Shown here in pieces: positions 8,515-17,585 of a stretch of DNA of 64,000 bases (positions are counted from its first letter, which is position 1; the number at the start of each line of letters is the position of its first letter). Made by a program: the position numbers and the translations under genes. This DNA is from Nocardia arizonensis (lineage in GTDB: Bacteria > Actinomycetota > Actinomycetes > Mycobacteriales > Mycobacteriaceae): assembly GCF_001310275.1 (NCBI RefSeq), contig NZ_LGYZ01000006.1:1-64000 (forward strand), written 5' to 3'. Below the pieces are notes generated by a model, which saw nothing but the letters and a program-made list of their open reading frames with translations, ran no database searches and had not been told where the DNA came from.

Positions 8515-9857
8515 CCGTCGAACCTCTGGCGGCGCCGCTGGCGCCCAGCGTGCTCGACGCGATCCGGGACACCCCCGTCGCGCCGTTGCTGAACCGGCCG
8601 ACCGAGGAGATCCTGGCGCAGATCGGGATCCCGCAGCTGCCGCAGCTGCCCGGCCTGCCACCCTTGCCCGGCCTGCCGCCGCTGCCGCCGATCGACCCGG
8701 TGGCGCTGATGAAGCCGGTCACCGACCTCTTCAGTGGTTTCGGCAACGGCAACCTGAGCGCCAACGGCGGACTCGATCCCCAGGCCGTGTTCCAGAGCGT
8801 CACCGAATCGATCAGTACCGCACTGCAACTGGCGAGCACCGGCCTGCAGCTGCTGCAATCGATGCAGAGTGCGGGCAGTCAGGCGGCCACCTCGGCCGCG
8901 GTGGACACCGCGACCACCTCGACCGCGATCGCCGGGCAGGCGACCACCATGAACGGTGTCGCCGCGGGCGCGGCGGGCACGGTGGCCACCGGCTACCTCC
9001 AGATGGCCGCGGTGGCAACCCGATTCGCGATGACCACCGCCGCGCTGGGCCCCACCCTGGTGACCCCGCCGGGGCAGGCGGCGCTGCTGGCCACCGCGAT
9101 CGAAGCGGGCGCCGAGGCGACGGCCATCACCGTGCAGACCAAGGCGCAACTCGCGGTGCACTCCGGGCAGATGACCGAAGCAGGCACGCCGGTGCCGGTG
9201 CGCAAGCCGGTCACCCCGAAGCTGAGCACCCTGAGTACGGTGTCGCAACCGCTGGCCACGAGCGCGACATCCGGGGTGAGCATGGTCGCGCAGACCCCCG
9301 GTGTGGCGCCGACCGCGGGACTGTCGTCGAAGTCCGTGTCGACCGCGGCGACCAGTTCGGCGGGTTCCGGCCAGCAGGTCCTCCAGCAGGTGGTGCAGCT
9401 GGTGCAACCGCTGATCAGCGCGGCGAACCAGGTGGGCAAGCAGGTCGCCGCGGCTCTCCCGGCCACGTCGGCGCCGGAGGCCGCGGCGCCGGTGGTGAAT
9501 CGGCCCGCACCCGCGCCGGTGCCTGCCACACCGGTCGCATCGGTGACCGCCGGTGCGCCGGTCAACAGCGCGGCCGCGCCGCTGAGCGGGTGGCAGGCCG
9601 AGACCGTCGCGATGTCGCCGGGTGCTTCGGCCCCCGTCGCCGCATCGTCCGCGAGATTCGCCGCGGAGGTCATGCCGCCCCTGCTGCCCGGCGCGGGCGC
9701 GCCGATCACCGCGGCATCGCGGTCGCGGGCGGCCGACGGCATCGCGCTGGTGGACGCGAGCCACATCGATGACCTGGTCGACAGCAGGGCCGACACCTCG
9801 GCTCCGGTCATCGGCGACACGCCGGCCGGCCGATCAGGAAACCCGTACAGCTTGTAG
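8511..9857 (+). CDS. Pro/Ala-rich ESX-associated protein of unknown function
   Basis: 448 residues, translationally coupled to the EspC-like gene. Residues 40-65 form a Pro/Leu repeat (LPQLPGLPPLPGLPPLPPID), then a Thr/Ala/Ser-rich helical region (about 95-225) and a long Pro/Ala/Val-rich tail. No family is recognised. The position directly behind an EspC-type gene resembles the pairing of EspC with EspA in mycobacteria, but I see no convincing EspA sequence signature, so that is only a contextual idea. Probably a secreted partner protein. Confidence 0.6.
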   Translation: MTVEPLAAPLAPSVLDAIRDTPVAPLLNRPTEEILAQIGIPQLPQLPGLPPLPGLPPLPPIDPVALMKPVTDLFSGFGNGNLSANGGLDPQAVFQSVTESISTALQLASTGLQLLQSMQSAGSQAATSAAVDTATTSTAIAGQATTMNGVAAGAAGTVATGYLQMAAVATRFAMTTAALGPTLVTPPGQAALLATAIEAGAEATAITVQTKAQLAVHSGQMTEAGTPVPVRKPVTPKLSTLSTVSQPLATSATSGVSMVAQTPGVAPTAGLSSKSVSTAATSSAGSGQQVLQQVVQLVQPLISAANQVGKQVAAALPATSAPEAAAPVVNRPAPAPVPATPVASVTAGAPVNSAAAPLSGWQAETVAMSPGASAPVAASSARFAAEVMPPLLPGAGAPITAASRSRAADGIALVDASHIDDLVDSRADTSAPVIGDTPAGRSGNPYSL

Positions 9858-9872
9858 AAGGAGCAGATTTCG

Positions 9873-10178
9873 ATGAGTCAGATTTCCTACGACGGTGAGA
9901 TCGCCCGGCTGGCCGCAGGCCGCCTGGACAGTCTCGCCGACGGCTTGGTGGCCACCATGCACCGGCGCGGTGATGCGCTCGATCCCGTTGCGGCAGCACT
10001 GGATCCGGTATCGCGGGAGACCGCGCGGACGCTCGGCGCGGTCGGCGGATCGTTCCAGGAGTCCTACGCCAGCGGCGTCGGTGAACTGCGCCGGATCGCG
10101 GCCAACCTGCGCGCCCACGCCGCCCTCGCCGCTGTCTCCGACGACGACGCCGTCGATTCCTTCACCTCGCTGATGTAG
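9873..10178 (+). CDS. PE-like small secreted ESX protein
   Basis: 101 residues, ATG preceded by GAAGGAGC. Two long amphipathic helices with Ala/Leu heptads, the size and shape of the PE domain, and a PPE-like gene begins five bases after its stop. I do not see the canonical N-terminal Pro-Glu pair or a YxxxD/E motif near the end, so it is a divergent member. In PE-PPE pairs the signal can be supplied by the PE partner; where the signal lies here is unclear. Confidence 0.6.
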   Translation: MSQISYDGEIARLAAGRLDSLADGLVATMHRRGDALDPVAAALDPVSRETARTLGAVGGSFQESYASGVGELRRIAANLRAHAALAAVSDDDAVDSFTSLM

Positions 10179-10182
10179 TGCC

Positions 10183-11196
10183 ATGGTCGAGCAGCCGCAG
10201 GCCGGATTTACCGGTGCGATATGGGATGCCGTGCCCGCCGAGACCTTGGCGCGGGAGCTGACGACGGGCCCCGGCGCGGGCCCGATGGCCGACGCGGGGC
10301 TGGCCTACACCGAGCTCGCCGCCGCGCTCGGCGCGGCGGGGACCGAGTTCCGCGCCATCCTGGCGGTCGTCGGCAGTGCCTGGGGATCCGATTCCAGCGA
10401 AGACGGCCTGGCGCAACTGGCCGGGCTGTCGAGCTGGTTCGACACCATCACCGCCGCGGCGACCGACAATGCCGCGACGGCCGCCCAGCAGGCGGTGTCC
10501 TATGAGCTGGCCAAGGTCGCCATGCCGCCGGTCGGTGAGATCGATCAGGCCTTGCGGTCGGCGGAGACGATGCTGAGCGGCGCGCTGCTCGGCGCACCGC
10601 TGGCCGGGCTGCTCGACCTGGCCGAACAGCAGGTCGATGCGCTGCACCACCAGGCGGCGCAGGTGATGCGCACCTACGAAGCGGCCGGGGAGAAGCTGGC
10701 CGTCCCGTGGGAGCAGGAACTGGCGCCCGCGGTGTCCGCGGGCGCCAACCTGCTCGCCGAACAGGCACGCGGTCAGGGCGGTGCGCACGACGCCGCCGGC
10801 CCGGCCGCGACGGAGCAGCTGCCCACCGAGGTACTGCGCGGGCCCGCGCCGACGGTCGATCTGTCCCTGCTCCACGTCACGCCGACCCCGGCGGTGGTCG
10901 GCGGTGAGTCCCTGCTGCTCACCCCGCTCCCCACCGTGGCGCCCGTCGCGCCCACGGTAACGGCGGCGGTGTCGGCGACCGCGACCACGGTCACCGCACC
11001 GCCACCGGTCGCGACGCCCGCCGCGCCGCAGACCGCCACCGCCACACCGCAACCGGGTGCGCGCGCCGCTGCCGCCGAGACCGGCGATATCGGTGCGCAG
11101 ATCGTCGTCGACGCCGGATTCTCCACCGCGCCAGCGGTATTGGGTGCGGTGGCCCACGACCGTGCGGAACCCGCAGCACCGCAGGCGCTGCCGTGA
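10183..11196 (+). CDS. PPE family protein
   Basis: 337 residues. Residues ~10-185 have the PPE layout: AIWDAVPAETLARELTTGPG, a GAGPMADAG turn, a long helical hairpin with the WxS/WxG-type bend in VVGSAWGSDSSEDG, and a second hairpin from about residue 90. From ~205 on it becomes Pro/Val/Thr/Ala-rich. PPE proteins are exported with PE partners by ESX systems, chaperoned by EspG binding to the hairpin tip. It follows the PE-like gene by five bases and precedes espG, so partner and chaperone are adjacent. Confidence 0.8.
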   Translation: MVEQPQAGFTGAIWDAVPAETLARELTTGPGAGPMADAGLAYTELAAALGAAGTEFRAILAVVGSAWGSDSSEDGLAQLAGLSSWFDTITAAATDNAATAAQQAVSYELAKVAMPPVGEIDQALRSAETMLSGALLGAPLAGLLDLAEQQVDALHHQAAQVMRTYEAAGEKLAVPWEQELAPAVSAGANLLAEQARGQGGAHDAAGPAATEQLPTEVLRGPAPTVDLSLLHVTPTPAVVGGESLLLTPLPTVAPVAPTVTAAVSATATTVTAPPPVATPAAPQTATATPQPGARAAAAETGDIGAQIVVDAGFSTAPAVLGAVAHDRAEPAAPQALP

Positions 11197-11239
11197 GGAC
11201 CGGCGACGGCCGACCGACGAGACCGGAAAGGAGGCCGCG

Positions 11240-12025
11240 ATGACGGTCATGACCAGCGACGGCACGCTCGTCGCCGCCGAAGCCCTCGGTGTGCAGACCC
11301 TGCCCGCCGTGCTCGCGCTGCGGTCGGCGCACCTCGACCACACGGCCGCCGCCGCGGCGCGCGCGGCGGTGCTGGCGCAGCTGAGCGAACGGGGTGTGCT
11401 CGACGCCGCAGGCGATGTCCGCGACGACGAGCTCGCGACCGCGCTGTTCACCCTCGCCCGCCCAGAACGCGAACTGGTACTGCGGATTCGGCGTGGCACC
11501 GCGCTGGACCGGGTGTGCCTGGTCCGGCGCGGGCTCGACCACGCCGTCGCGATCCGGCGCGGCGACGAACTCGAGATCCGCCCGGTGTGGGGAGACGAGG
11601 ATCCCGACCTGCTGGCCCGGCCGCTGCTCGATGCGCTCGGTCAGGCGCAACCCGCCGACATCGCGACCTTCCGCGCTCCCACCACCGAGTTGCGCGCACG
11701 GCTCGACGACCCCGACACCAGCCCGGCGACCGCGGTCTACCAGCTCGGTATGCCGGAGCCGGCCGCGGTCACGCTGGGACTTGCACTGCGGCAATGGACG
11801 TCGCTCGCCGAGCTGGTCTGCTACGCCCACACCGACGGCATCGCCGTTCGTTCCCCCGCCACCGCCGCGGTGTACGACACCCCGGCGGGCCGCATCATCG
11901 CCGGCGGCAGTATCGCCGCCGACGGACGGGCCTGGACCACCCTGGCCCCCGGCAGCGACCGCAGGCTGGCCCAGGTGGTCGCCGCCCAGATCGAAGCCCT
12001 GCCCCAGGGCCGCTGGATGCCGTGA
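11240..12025 (+). CDS. espG: EspG family ESX secretion-associated chaperone
   Basis: 261 residues. The frame is open from earlier, but the ATG at 11240 sits behind a near-perfect AAAGGAGG site and starts the expected protein. It has the EspG pattern: an N-terminal ALRSAHLDH helix region, RERELVLRI-like strands, and the closing GRIIAGGSIAADGRAWTTLA sheet followed by a helix (DRRLAQVVAAQIEAL). The role is cytosolic chaperone for PPE proteins, presumably the one just upstream. This is the clearest of the three EspG-type genes here. Confidence 0.85.
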   Translation: MTVMTSDGTLVAAEALGVQTLPAVLALRSAHLDHTAAAAARAAVLAQLSERGVLDAAGDVRDDELATALFTLARPERELVLRIRRGTALDRVCLVRRGLDHAVAIRRGDELEIRPVWGDEDPDLLARPLLDALGQAQPADIATFRAPTTELRARLDDPDTSPATAVYQLGMPEPAAVTLGLALRQWTSLAELVCYAHTDGIAVRSPATAAVYDTPAGRIIAGGSIAADGRAWTTLAPGSDRRLAQVVAAQIEALPQGRWMP

Positions 12026-12096
12026 CCAGCCCTTGATCGTCCGGGGTGACCACTCCGGCAGTTTCACCGATCCACGCATTCCCGAGAGGACCTCCC

Positions 12097-12414
12097 ATGG
12101 CCGGAACACCACAACTCCACCTTGATTTTCCGACATTCCAGAAATGCGCGAACGATTACGCCGCGACAATTCCCCCGATCGACAAGACCGTCGACAAGCT
12201 GAATGCGGCAGTGGAAGCGGCGAAGACCGGTTGGGAGGGCGCTGCCAAAGATGCATTCAAACGCTTCGCCGATGAGCTGCAGGCGGAGATCCTGGCGGTA
12301 AACAAGGATCTGGGCATTGTTTCCCAGGCGCTCGACACCGGTGAGAAGAAGGTCGCCTCCGCCGAAGACCAGAGCGTGAGCGGATTTACGACACTGAACT
12401 TCAACTACGTCTAA
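12097..12414 (+). CDS. WXG100 protein, ESAT-6/CFP-10 type
   Basis: 105 residues, ATG eight bases behind GAGAGGA. A classical WXG100 hairpin: helix one to about residue 40, the turn TGWEGAAKDAF with the WxG motif, helix two to about 95. Exported as a dimer by ESX systems, and such dimers activate the EccC ATPase. The partner is the next gene. The longer frame upstream lacks a ribosome site. Confidence 0.9.
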   Translation: MAGTPQLHLDFPTFQKCANDYAATIPPIDKTVDKLNAAVEAAKTGWEGAAKDAFKRFADELQAEILAVNKDLGIVSQALDTGEKKVASAEDQSVSGFTTLNFNYV

Positions 12415-12438
12415 GAATTAGAAAAGGACTGTCCCACC

Positions 12439-12723
12439 ATGTTGTACGATGACGCGAAGGTCAATGCCCTGATCGGCGATCTGACCACCTACAAGAGCGC
12501 AATCCAGACCGAACGTGACAATGCCGAGACCGCGAAGCAGAGTCTGCTGAAGGTCGGCTGGCAGGGCGACGCGGCGCTGGCTTTCGAGCAGAAGCACAAC
12601 ACCCTGATGACCGATATGGACGACCTGCTCAGGATCCTCGGGAAGGGGATCGAGAACGTGAAGGCGGCGCTGGCCACGGCGCAGGCCACCGACAAGCACG
12701 TCGCCGACGACTTCGTCTGGTAG
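12439..12723 (+). CDS. WXG100 protein, ESAT-6/CFP-10 type
   Basis: 94 residues, ATG behind AAAAGGA. Second half of the WXG100 pair, with the turn VGWQGDAALAFEQ and two even helices. It ends in ATAQATDKHVADDFVW; the region AT..K..ADDF is where the YxxxD/E signal sits in other family members, but no Tyr is present, so the signal of this pair is not obvious. Last gene before a strong terminator, closing the plus-strand run that starts near 1484. Confidence 0.9.
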   Translation: MLYDDAKVNALIGDLTTYKSAIQTERDNAETAKQSLLKVGWQGDAALAFEQKHNTLMTDMDDLLRILGKGIENVKAALATAQATDKHVADDFVW

Positions 12724-12740
12724 TTCCCCGACAGCGGACA

Positions 12741-12774
12741 GGGACCCGTCGCCACCCGGCGACGGGTCCCTTTC
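12741..12774. terminator. Rho-independent terminator between convergent WXG100 and eccE genes
   Basis: GGGACCCGTCGCC and GGCGACGGGTCCC form a perfect 13-bp stem around an ACCC loop, followed by TTTCTC. It lies 17 bases after the WXG100 stop and touches the minus-strand eccE stop at 12775, so it may serve both directions. Confidence 0.9.
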
Positions 12775-14511
12775 TCATGCCGTCGGCACCAGCTCGCGCG
12801 CTTCCCGCTCGGTGGCCCCGAGGAAATCGAATTCCTCGGGAATGGACACCAACCGGACGGTCAGGACCTCGCCGGCGGTGCGCAGCACCACCGAGCCGGG
12901 GGCGTCGGGGGAGTCGATCAGCACGACGTCCGCGTCGAGCACCTGCGCCCCGACTTCCTCCGGTGCGCGAACGTGGACCGCCGTGGCCTCCGAGACCTGC
13001 CCGGCCGAGGTCACGCCGTCGTAGATGATCATCGTGGCGGTCGCGGCGTGCTGAGCGCCCGCCGCCGAGGCCACAGCCATCGTCGCCGGGTCGTCGACCT
13101 TGTCGACGAGGCGTTGCCACTGCTCGGGCCGGGCACTGTGCACGAACACCGTGGCGCCGACCGCGATCGCCCGCAGCACCATCAGCTGGGTCAGCCGCAA
13201 CGATCCGACGATCTCCACCCGCCGGACCGAGGGACCGAACAGGGGAACGGCCACGCCCGCGCCGTCGGTGGTCGCTCCGATCACCTGACCGCACGCCCCC
13301 ACCGGCACCGTGAACGCCGCCATCGCCGCCGGTGGGCCGCTCAGCGCGGCCGAGGGGTCGAGATCTCCGCCGTCGAGCAGCAGCCGCCGCTGGGCACCGC
13401 GCACCGGGCGCAGGCCGAGATCGATTGGCGCGGTGCCCGGTTCGGTCTCGGTGGCGGCGGTGTCGTGGCGGACAAGGGCGGTCAGCGACACGTCGGTGCC
13501 GCGATGACCAGGCGCGTTCGACTCCGGTGCCGGGGTGAGCCGCAGCGTGGTGAGGACGGATCGTCCAGGCAGCGTCCAGATGCCGGAGAGCACGCTGGAG
13601 TCGAGGCGGGCAGGGGGGATGGCATAGCCGTGCAGCGCGATGTCGGTGCCGCGCACCGCACGCCACTCCTCGGTCCACTGCGCGGCGTCGGTGTCGTGCA
13701 GCGTGGCCGAGTGCGCCGCGGCCAGCTCCGCGGCGGTGAGCACCCGCACCCGGACGCTGCGCGAGGTGAGCCTGCTCGCGACCCGGCGGGTGGCGACCAG
13801 GGCGGTGCGGATCATGCCTTCCTGGCCACCGCCACGGTTGTCGATGGCGCCCGGATTGTCGAGCGGATCGAACCGCAACACCAGCCACACCGTGCGGGAC
13901 GCCGCCGCGGGGAGTGGACCGAGCAGCTTGGTGTACAGCCCGACGACAGACTCCGGGCCGCTGGTGCGGGCGCCGAGGGACACGACATCGACGGCCGCCA
14001 GGCGGATGTCGAACTGGGCAAGGCAGCGCGCCACATCGGCCAGTGACACCGTCGAGTGGGTGGTGACCTCGGCGGCGCCGAGCAGGGTCGGCAGCACCGC
14101 GGTGGGTTCGAGCGCGAGCATCGTGATCAGATGCGTGCCGTCCCAGCGCATTCCGCAGCGGCGGCCATCGGATTCCGGCAACGGCACATCGAACGGTTCG
14201 GGATGCGCGGGCCTAGCATTCGCCTCGCGATTACGCCACCACAATGCGGTCCGCAGCCCGATGATTCGCCAGATGTTCGTCTTTCGCGCCCTGGCGGCGC
14301 CGAGCGCGGACACCGCGGCGCCCGCACCCGCCGCCGCCCACAGCGGGCCGTCCAGCGCGATCGTCGAGGTAGCGGCCAATGCACCCGCCGCGGCACACGG
14401 CAACACGATGTTCAGCGGCATCAGATCGAAGGGCGTGCGCCTGTCCGAACTCGGCGCCGGAATCGTCGCGGCCGCCGTTGCCGTATTTCCTGGAATTTGT
14501 TCGCTATTCAC
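12775..14511 (-). CDS. eccE: EccE, type VII secretion membrane component
   Basis: 578 residues, GTG start. Two closely spaced transmembrane helices near residues 32-72 (LNIVLPCAAAGALAATST, then ALDGPLWAAAGAGAAVSALG), a basic WWRNREAN linker, then a large periplasm-facing or cytosolic alpha/beta region to the end, as in EccE of ESX-1/2/3/5. EccE sits at the periphery of the ESX membrane complex. Transcribed away from eccB; its own ribosome site is weak. ESX-4-type loci often lack eccE, so its presence fits the more elaborate ESX types. Confidence 0.85.
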   Translation of the reverse strand: MNSEQIPGNTATAAATIPAPSSDRRTPFDLMPLNIVLPCAAAGALAATSTIALDGPLWAAAGAGAAVSALGAARARKTNIWRIIGLRTALWWRNREANARPAHPEPFDVPLPESDGRRCGMRWDGTHLITMLALEPTAVLPTLLGAAEVTTHSTVSLADVARCLAQFDIRLAAVDVVSLGARTSGPESVVGLYTKLLGPLPAAASRTVWLVLRFDPLDNPGAIDNRGGGQEGMIRTALVATRRVASRLTSRSVRVRVLTAAELAAAHSATLHDTDAAQWTEEWRAVRGTDIALHGYAIPPARLDSSVLSGIWTLPGRSVLTTLRLTPAPESNAPGHRGTDVSLTALVRHDTAATETEPGTAPIDLGLRPVRGAQRRLLLDGGDLDPSAALSGPPAAMAAFTVPVGACGQVIGATTDGAGVAVPLFGPSVRRVEIVGSLRLTQLMVLRAIAVGATVFVHSARPEQWQRLVDKVDDPATMAVASAAGAQHAATATMIIYDGVTSAGQVSEATAVHVRAPEEVGAQVLDADVVLIDSPDAPGSVVLRTAGEVLTVRLVSIPEEFDFLGATEREARELVPTA

Positions 14512-14592
14512 TCGGCCTGCTTCCGTTCAGCATGAATCCCCCGCAGTGCGCTAGCGTCTCACACGCCAGCCAAAATTGCGTAAGGAGTTGTG
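14512..14592. promoter_or_regulatory. Divergent eccE/eccB intergenic region
   Basis: About 80 bases between two outward-facing genes. It must hold the promoters of both or share them with internal sites. I see no convincing -35/-10 pair; the eccB ribosome site TAAGGAG is at its right end. Confidence 0.4.
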
Positions 14593-15996
14593 GTGCCTGC
14601 CCAGTTGACTACCCGCGCGCAGGTGAACGGATATCGATTCCTCCTGCAGCGTTACACGCATGCGATGGTGCGTCGGGACGTGCGAATGCTGCACGATCCC
14701 ATGCGCATTCAATTTCGGTCGATGATCACCGGAATCGTGCTCGCGGTATTGGTCGTCGCGGGCTGCGCGATATTGTCTTTTCTGCGCCCACAGGGACAGG
14801 TGGGTGACGCCAAGATCGTGATGGGTTCCGGGAGCGGCGCCCTGTACGCGGTCGTGGACGGACGGTTGCATCCGGTCCTGAATCTCGCTTCGGCGCGGCT
14901 GATCACCGGCAGCGGTGAATCGCCCACCTCGGTGAAAGACGCCAAGCTGTCGTCGATGCCGCGCGGGCCGCTGCTCGGTATTCCGGGCGCACCCTCGGCG
15001 CTGCCCGGTTCGGCCGACAGCGGCCGGTCGGACTGGACGCTGTGCGAGGAGGCGGGCGCCGGGCTGCACAGCACCGTGCTGGCCGGCCCGGCCCGGCTCG
15101 GCCCACGGACGCGGGTCGCCGGCCGCGACGAGGCGGTGCTTGCCGCGCGGGACGGCATCCCGTACCTGGTGTACGGCGGCAAGCACGCGCGCGTCGACAT
15201 GGGCAACGAGGCGATCGTGTCGGCGCTGCCGCAGCTGCGCGCCATCCGGCCGCGGCCGATCGGCGCCGGCTTGCTCAATGCCACGGTGGCCGTCCCCGAC
15301 CTCGCGGTCCCGGAGATCCCGAAGGTGGGACTGCCGAGCGCGATTCGCGGCGGGGAGATCGCCATCGGCACGGTGATCCGCGTGCACGATGTGGGCGGCC
15401 AGACCTCCTATGTGGTGCTCGCGGACGGCCTGCAGCGGATCTCGGCGTTCACCGCGCAGGTGCTGCGCACATCGAACTCCCTGGGCCACACCAGCATTCC
15501 GCTGTTCTCACCCGATGCGATCCGCGGCATCCCGATCGTCGACACGCTGCCGGTCCAGCATTTCCCCGCCGACGATCTGACCATCGTCTCCACCGAGACC
15601 GACCCCATCGTGTGCGCCGCCTGGAGTCGCGGCAACGGTGAGCAGGCCGCCCGGCTGCAGGTGCTGCTCGGCAGCGCACTGCCGATGGCCGCGGGTGCCG
15701 CACCGATGCCGTTGGTGGCGAGCCAGGGGGCGGGCGCGGCCTATCTGCCCGCATCGACCGGTGAGTTCATCCAGGCGACCGGGATCGAGCCGGACAGCAC
15801 CCGGCGCGACGCGCTGTTCTACGTCACCGATACCGGGGTGCGGTTCGGCATCCCCGATCTCGCGACGGCCGCCGTGCTCGGCCTGGCGCAACCGAAACCG
15901 GCGCCGTGGCAGATCGTCAGCCAGCTGCCGGGCGGGCCGATGCTCGACCGGTCCTCGGCCCTGGTAGCCAGGGATATCGTCACCACCGGCCAGTAA
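14593..15996 (+). CDS. eccB: EccB, type VII secretion membrane component
   Basis: 467 residues from the GTG at 14593, five bases behind AAGGAG; the adjacent GTG at 14590 is too close to that site. The start PAQLTTRAQVNGYRFLLQR and the RRDVRMLHDPMR stretch are hallmarks of EccB. One transmembrane helix (about 46-66) precedes a large periplasmic domain built of repeats with WTLCEEAG-type and VRFGIPDLAT-type segments. A Cys pair (residue ~155 in WTLCEE and ~340 in VCAAWS) probably makes the conserved periplasmic disulphide. EccB is the periplasmic face of the ESX pore complex. First gene of a plus-strand operon to 17942. Confidence 0.92.
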   Translation: MPAQLTTRAQVNGYRFLLQRYTHAMVRRDVRMLHDPMRIQFRSMITGIVLAVLVVAGCAILSFLRPQGQVGDAKIVMGSGSGALYAVVDGRLHPVLNLASARLITGSGESPTSVKDAKLSSMPRGPLLGIPGAPSALPGSADSGRSDWTLCEEAGAGLHSTVLAGPARLGPRTRVAGRDEAVLAARDGIPYLVYGGKHARVDMGNEAIVSALPQLRAIRPRPIGAGLLNATVAVPDLAVPEIPKVGLPSAIRGGEIAIGTVIRVHDVGGQTSYVVLADGLQRISAFTAQVLRTSNSLGHTSIPLFSPDAIRGIPIVDTLPVQHFPADDLTIVSTETDPIVCAAWSRGNGEQAARLQVLLGSALPMAAGAAPMPLVASQGAGAAYLPASTGEFIQATGIEPDSTRRDALFYVTDTGVRFGIPDLATAAVLGLAQPKPAPWQIVSQLPGGPMLDRSSALVARDIVTTGQ

Positions 15997-16029
15997 CACG
16001 ACCATGCGGAATACGAAGGAGGACAACGG

Positions 16030-17097
16030 ATGCCGCGGATAGTGGGCGGATACGCCGACGACTCGGTGGTCGTCGCGGTCGGCGGAGCCTGTGTGGTCAT
16101 CGGGCCCGGCACCCTCGACGACACCGGGCGCTGTGGGACAGCGCCGGCGGACCTGGTGGTCGATCTGGTGAGTACCGCGGCGGCACAGGCCGGTTTCGCG
16201 GCCGCCGACGCGCCGATGCCGACCGGTTTGCTCTCGGCCGACCAGATCGCGGCGGTGCTGGCGTGGGAGGTCGGGTACGTCGAGGGTGTGCCGGGCGACG
16301 CACAACGGCCGGGGCTCAGCGCGGCCGAGGTCGAGCTGTATCTGCGGTACCGGCCGGACACCGGCGACGGCTATCCCGGCGGCGCCGAACTCGCGGCGGT
16401 GGACCGCCCGTTCTCGCTGGGCGGGTTCCTCGCCGATCTGGAAACCGTCGGTGCGACAGCGGATTCCGATGCCGATCCAGCGCTGATCGGGCAGCTCTGC
16501 GCGTCGATGGGCTACGTCGAGGAACTGGCGAGCGCGGAGATCGTCGCCGACGCGGCGACGGATCTGATCGACCGGATCAGCTACCTCGCGACCGTGGCGG
16601 AGTTCTATCCCGCACTGGCACAGGCGGTGTCGGCACAGTCGGTGCCCGCGCCCGCGGTCGAGCTCGCCGGCAAGTTCACCGAGGAACAGATCCTGGACTT
16701 CCTCGGCCGGCTGGTCGCCGAACTGGACCGGCGCAGGCCGTGGCCGGATCCCGCTCTCGTTCCGGTGGATCCGCGCACCTGGCCGTCGATGGGGTCGAGC
16801 GTGCCGGTCGGCTGGGTCGATATCGTGATCTCCGATCTGGAGTGGGCGGTCAAGGCCGAATTCGAGATCGTGCCCGACGACGACAACGCGCTGCTGGTGC
16901 TGCGCACGCGCGGCGGCCAGCTGATCGCACTGGTCGGGGAGGACGATCCGAATCCGGCGCGGTTCCTGGTGCTCCTGCCCGATGTCGACGGCCGGTCCGA
17001 GGCGAGCGAGGTCCGCGACTATCTCGCGAGATACGCGGGGTTGCAGGTGGAATCCGACGGGCTCGACGCAGCGCTGGCCGCGGCGGCACAGTCATGA
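16030..17097 (+). CDS. ESX-locus protein of unknown function
   Basis: 355 residues, ATG behind a strong AAGGAGG site, 33 bases after eccB. No known family. The first ~75 residues (VVVAVGGACVVIGPGTLDDTG, then a DLVxD...QAGF segment) match the N-terminal half of the small protein at 52621-52968 by eye, including spacing. The middle is helical and acidic, and the last ~100 residues look like a separate alpha/beta domain (AEFEIVPDDDNALLVLRTRG). No signal peptide or membrane segment is seen, so it is probably cytosolic. Operon position suggests an accessory role in the secretion system. Confidence 0.8.
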   Translation: MPRIVGGYADDSVVVAVGGACVVIGPGTLDDTGRCGTAPADLVVDLVSTAAAQAGFAAADAPMPTGLLSADQIAAVLAWEVGYVEGVPGDAQRPGLSAAEVELYLRYRPDTGDGYPGGAELAAVDRPFSLGGFLADLETVGATADSDADPALIGQLCASMGYVEELASAEIVADAATDLIDRISYLATVAEFYPALAQAVSAQSVPAPAVELAGKFTEEQILDFLGRLVAELDRRRPWPDPALVPVDPRTWPSMGSSVPVGWVDIVISDLEWAVKAEFEIVPDDDNALLVLRTRGGQLIALVGEDDPNPARFLVLLPDVDGRSEASEVRDYLARYAGLQVESDGLDAALAAAAQS

Positions 17098-17558
17098 CAC
17101 GGCCCGAGAACCAGCGTCTGGCGGGGGAGGCCACCGAACTGATCGGCGCCGTGTCCGGCCTGCTCGAACAGCTGACCGACATGCGGTCGACCCAGGCGGC
17201 GCTCACGGCGTCGGCGACGGTCGAACACGGCCGGATCACCGTCGTGGTCGATGCCACCGGCGCCATCATCGAGACCGTGTACGCCGAGGGAATCGACGAA
17301 CTCAGCTACGGGCAGATCGCGCGCGCCACCGTGCAGGCCGCCCAAGCGGCGGCAGCGACAGTGGCGCGCAAGCACACCGCGCTGCTCGCCCCGATCGAGG
17401 CGATGCGCGCCGGCATGCCGGCGCCGATCGACCTGCCACCGGACCTGGCTGCGCTGCGCGCCCAGCTTCCCGAACCGGCGCGGGCGCCGCTCACGCCACC
17501 GGCGGAGCGCACGGCCGGGGAGACCCGTGCGGGTCAGAGCCGGATCCTGGATCGCTGA
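17094..17558 (+). CDS. YbaB/EbfC-like protein
   Basis: 154 residues; the ATG overlaps the previous stop (ATGA). Residues ~10-100 show the YbaB fold: first helix, strands SATVEHGRITVVVDATGAII, then ELSYGQIARATVQAAQAAAA. It closely resembles copy one of the fusion protein at 4138 (NYHRIARGVVRAAQRAA). A ~50-residue Pro-rich tail replaces the second copy. Probably forms a pair with the next gene, reproducing the two-domain protein in split form. Confidence 0.75.
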   Translation: MTRPENQRLAGEATELIGAVSGLLEQLTDMRSTQAALTASATVEHGRITVVVDATGAIIETVYAEGIDELSYGQIARATVQAAQAAAATVARKHTALLAPIEAMRAGMPAPIDLPPDLAALRAQLPEPARAPLTPPAERTAGETRAGQSRILDR

Positions 17559-17585
17559 GCACCGTCCGTACCGAAGGGAGCACCG

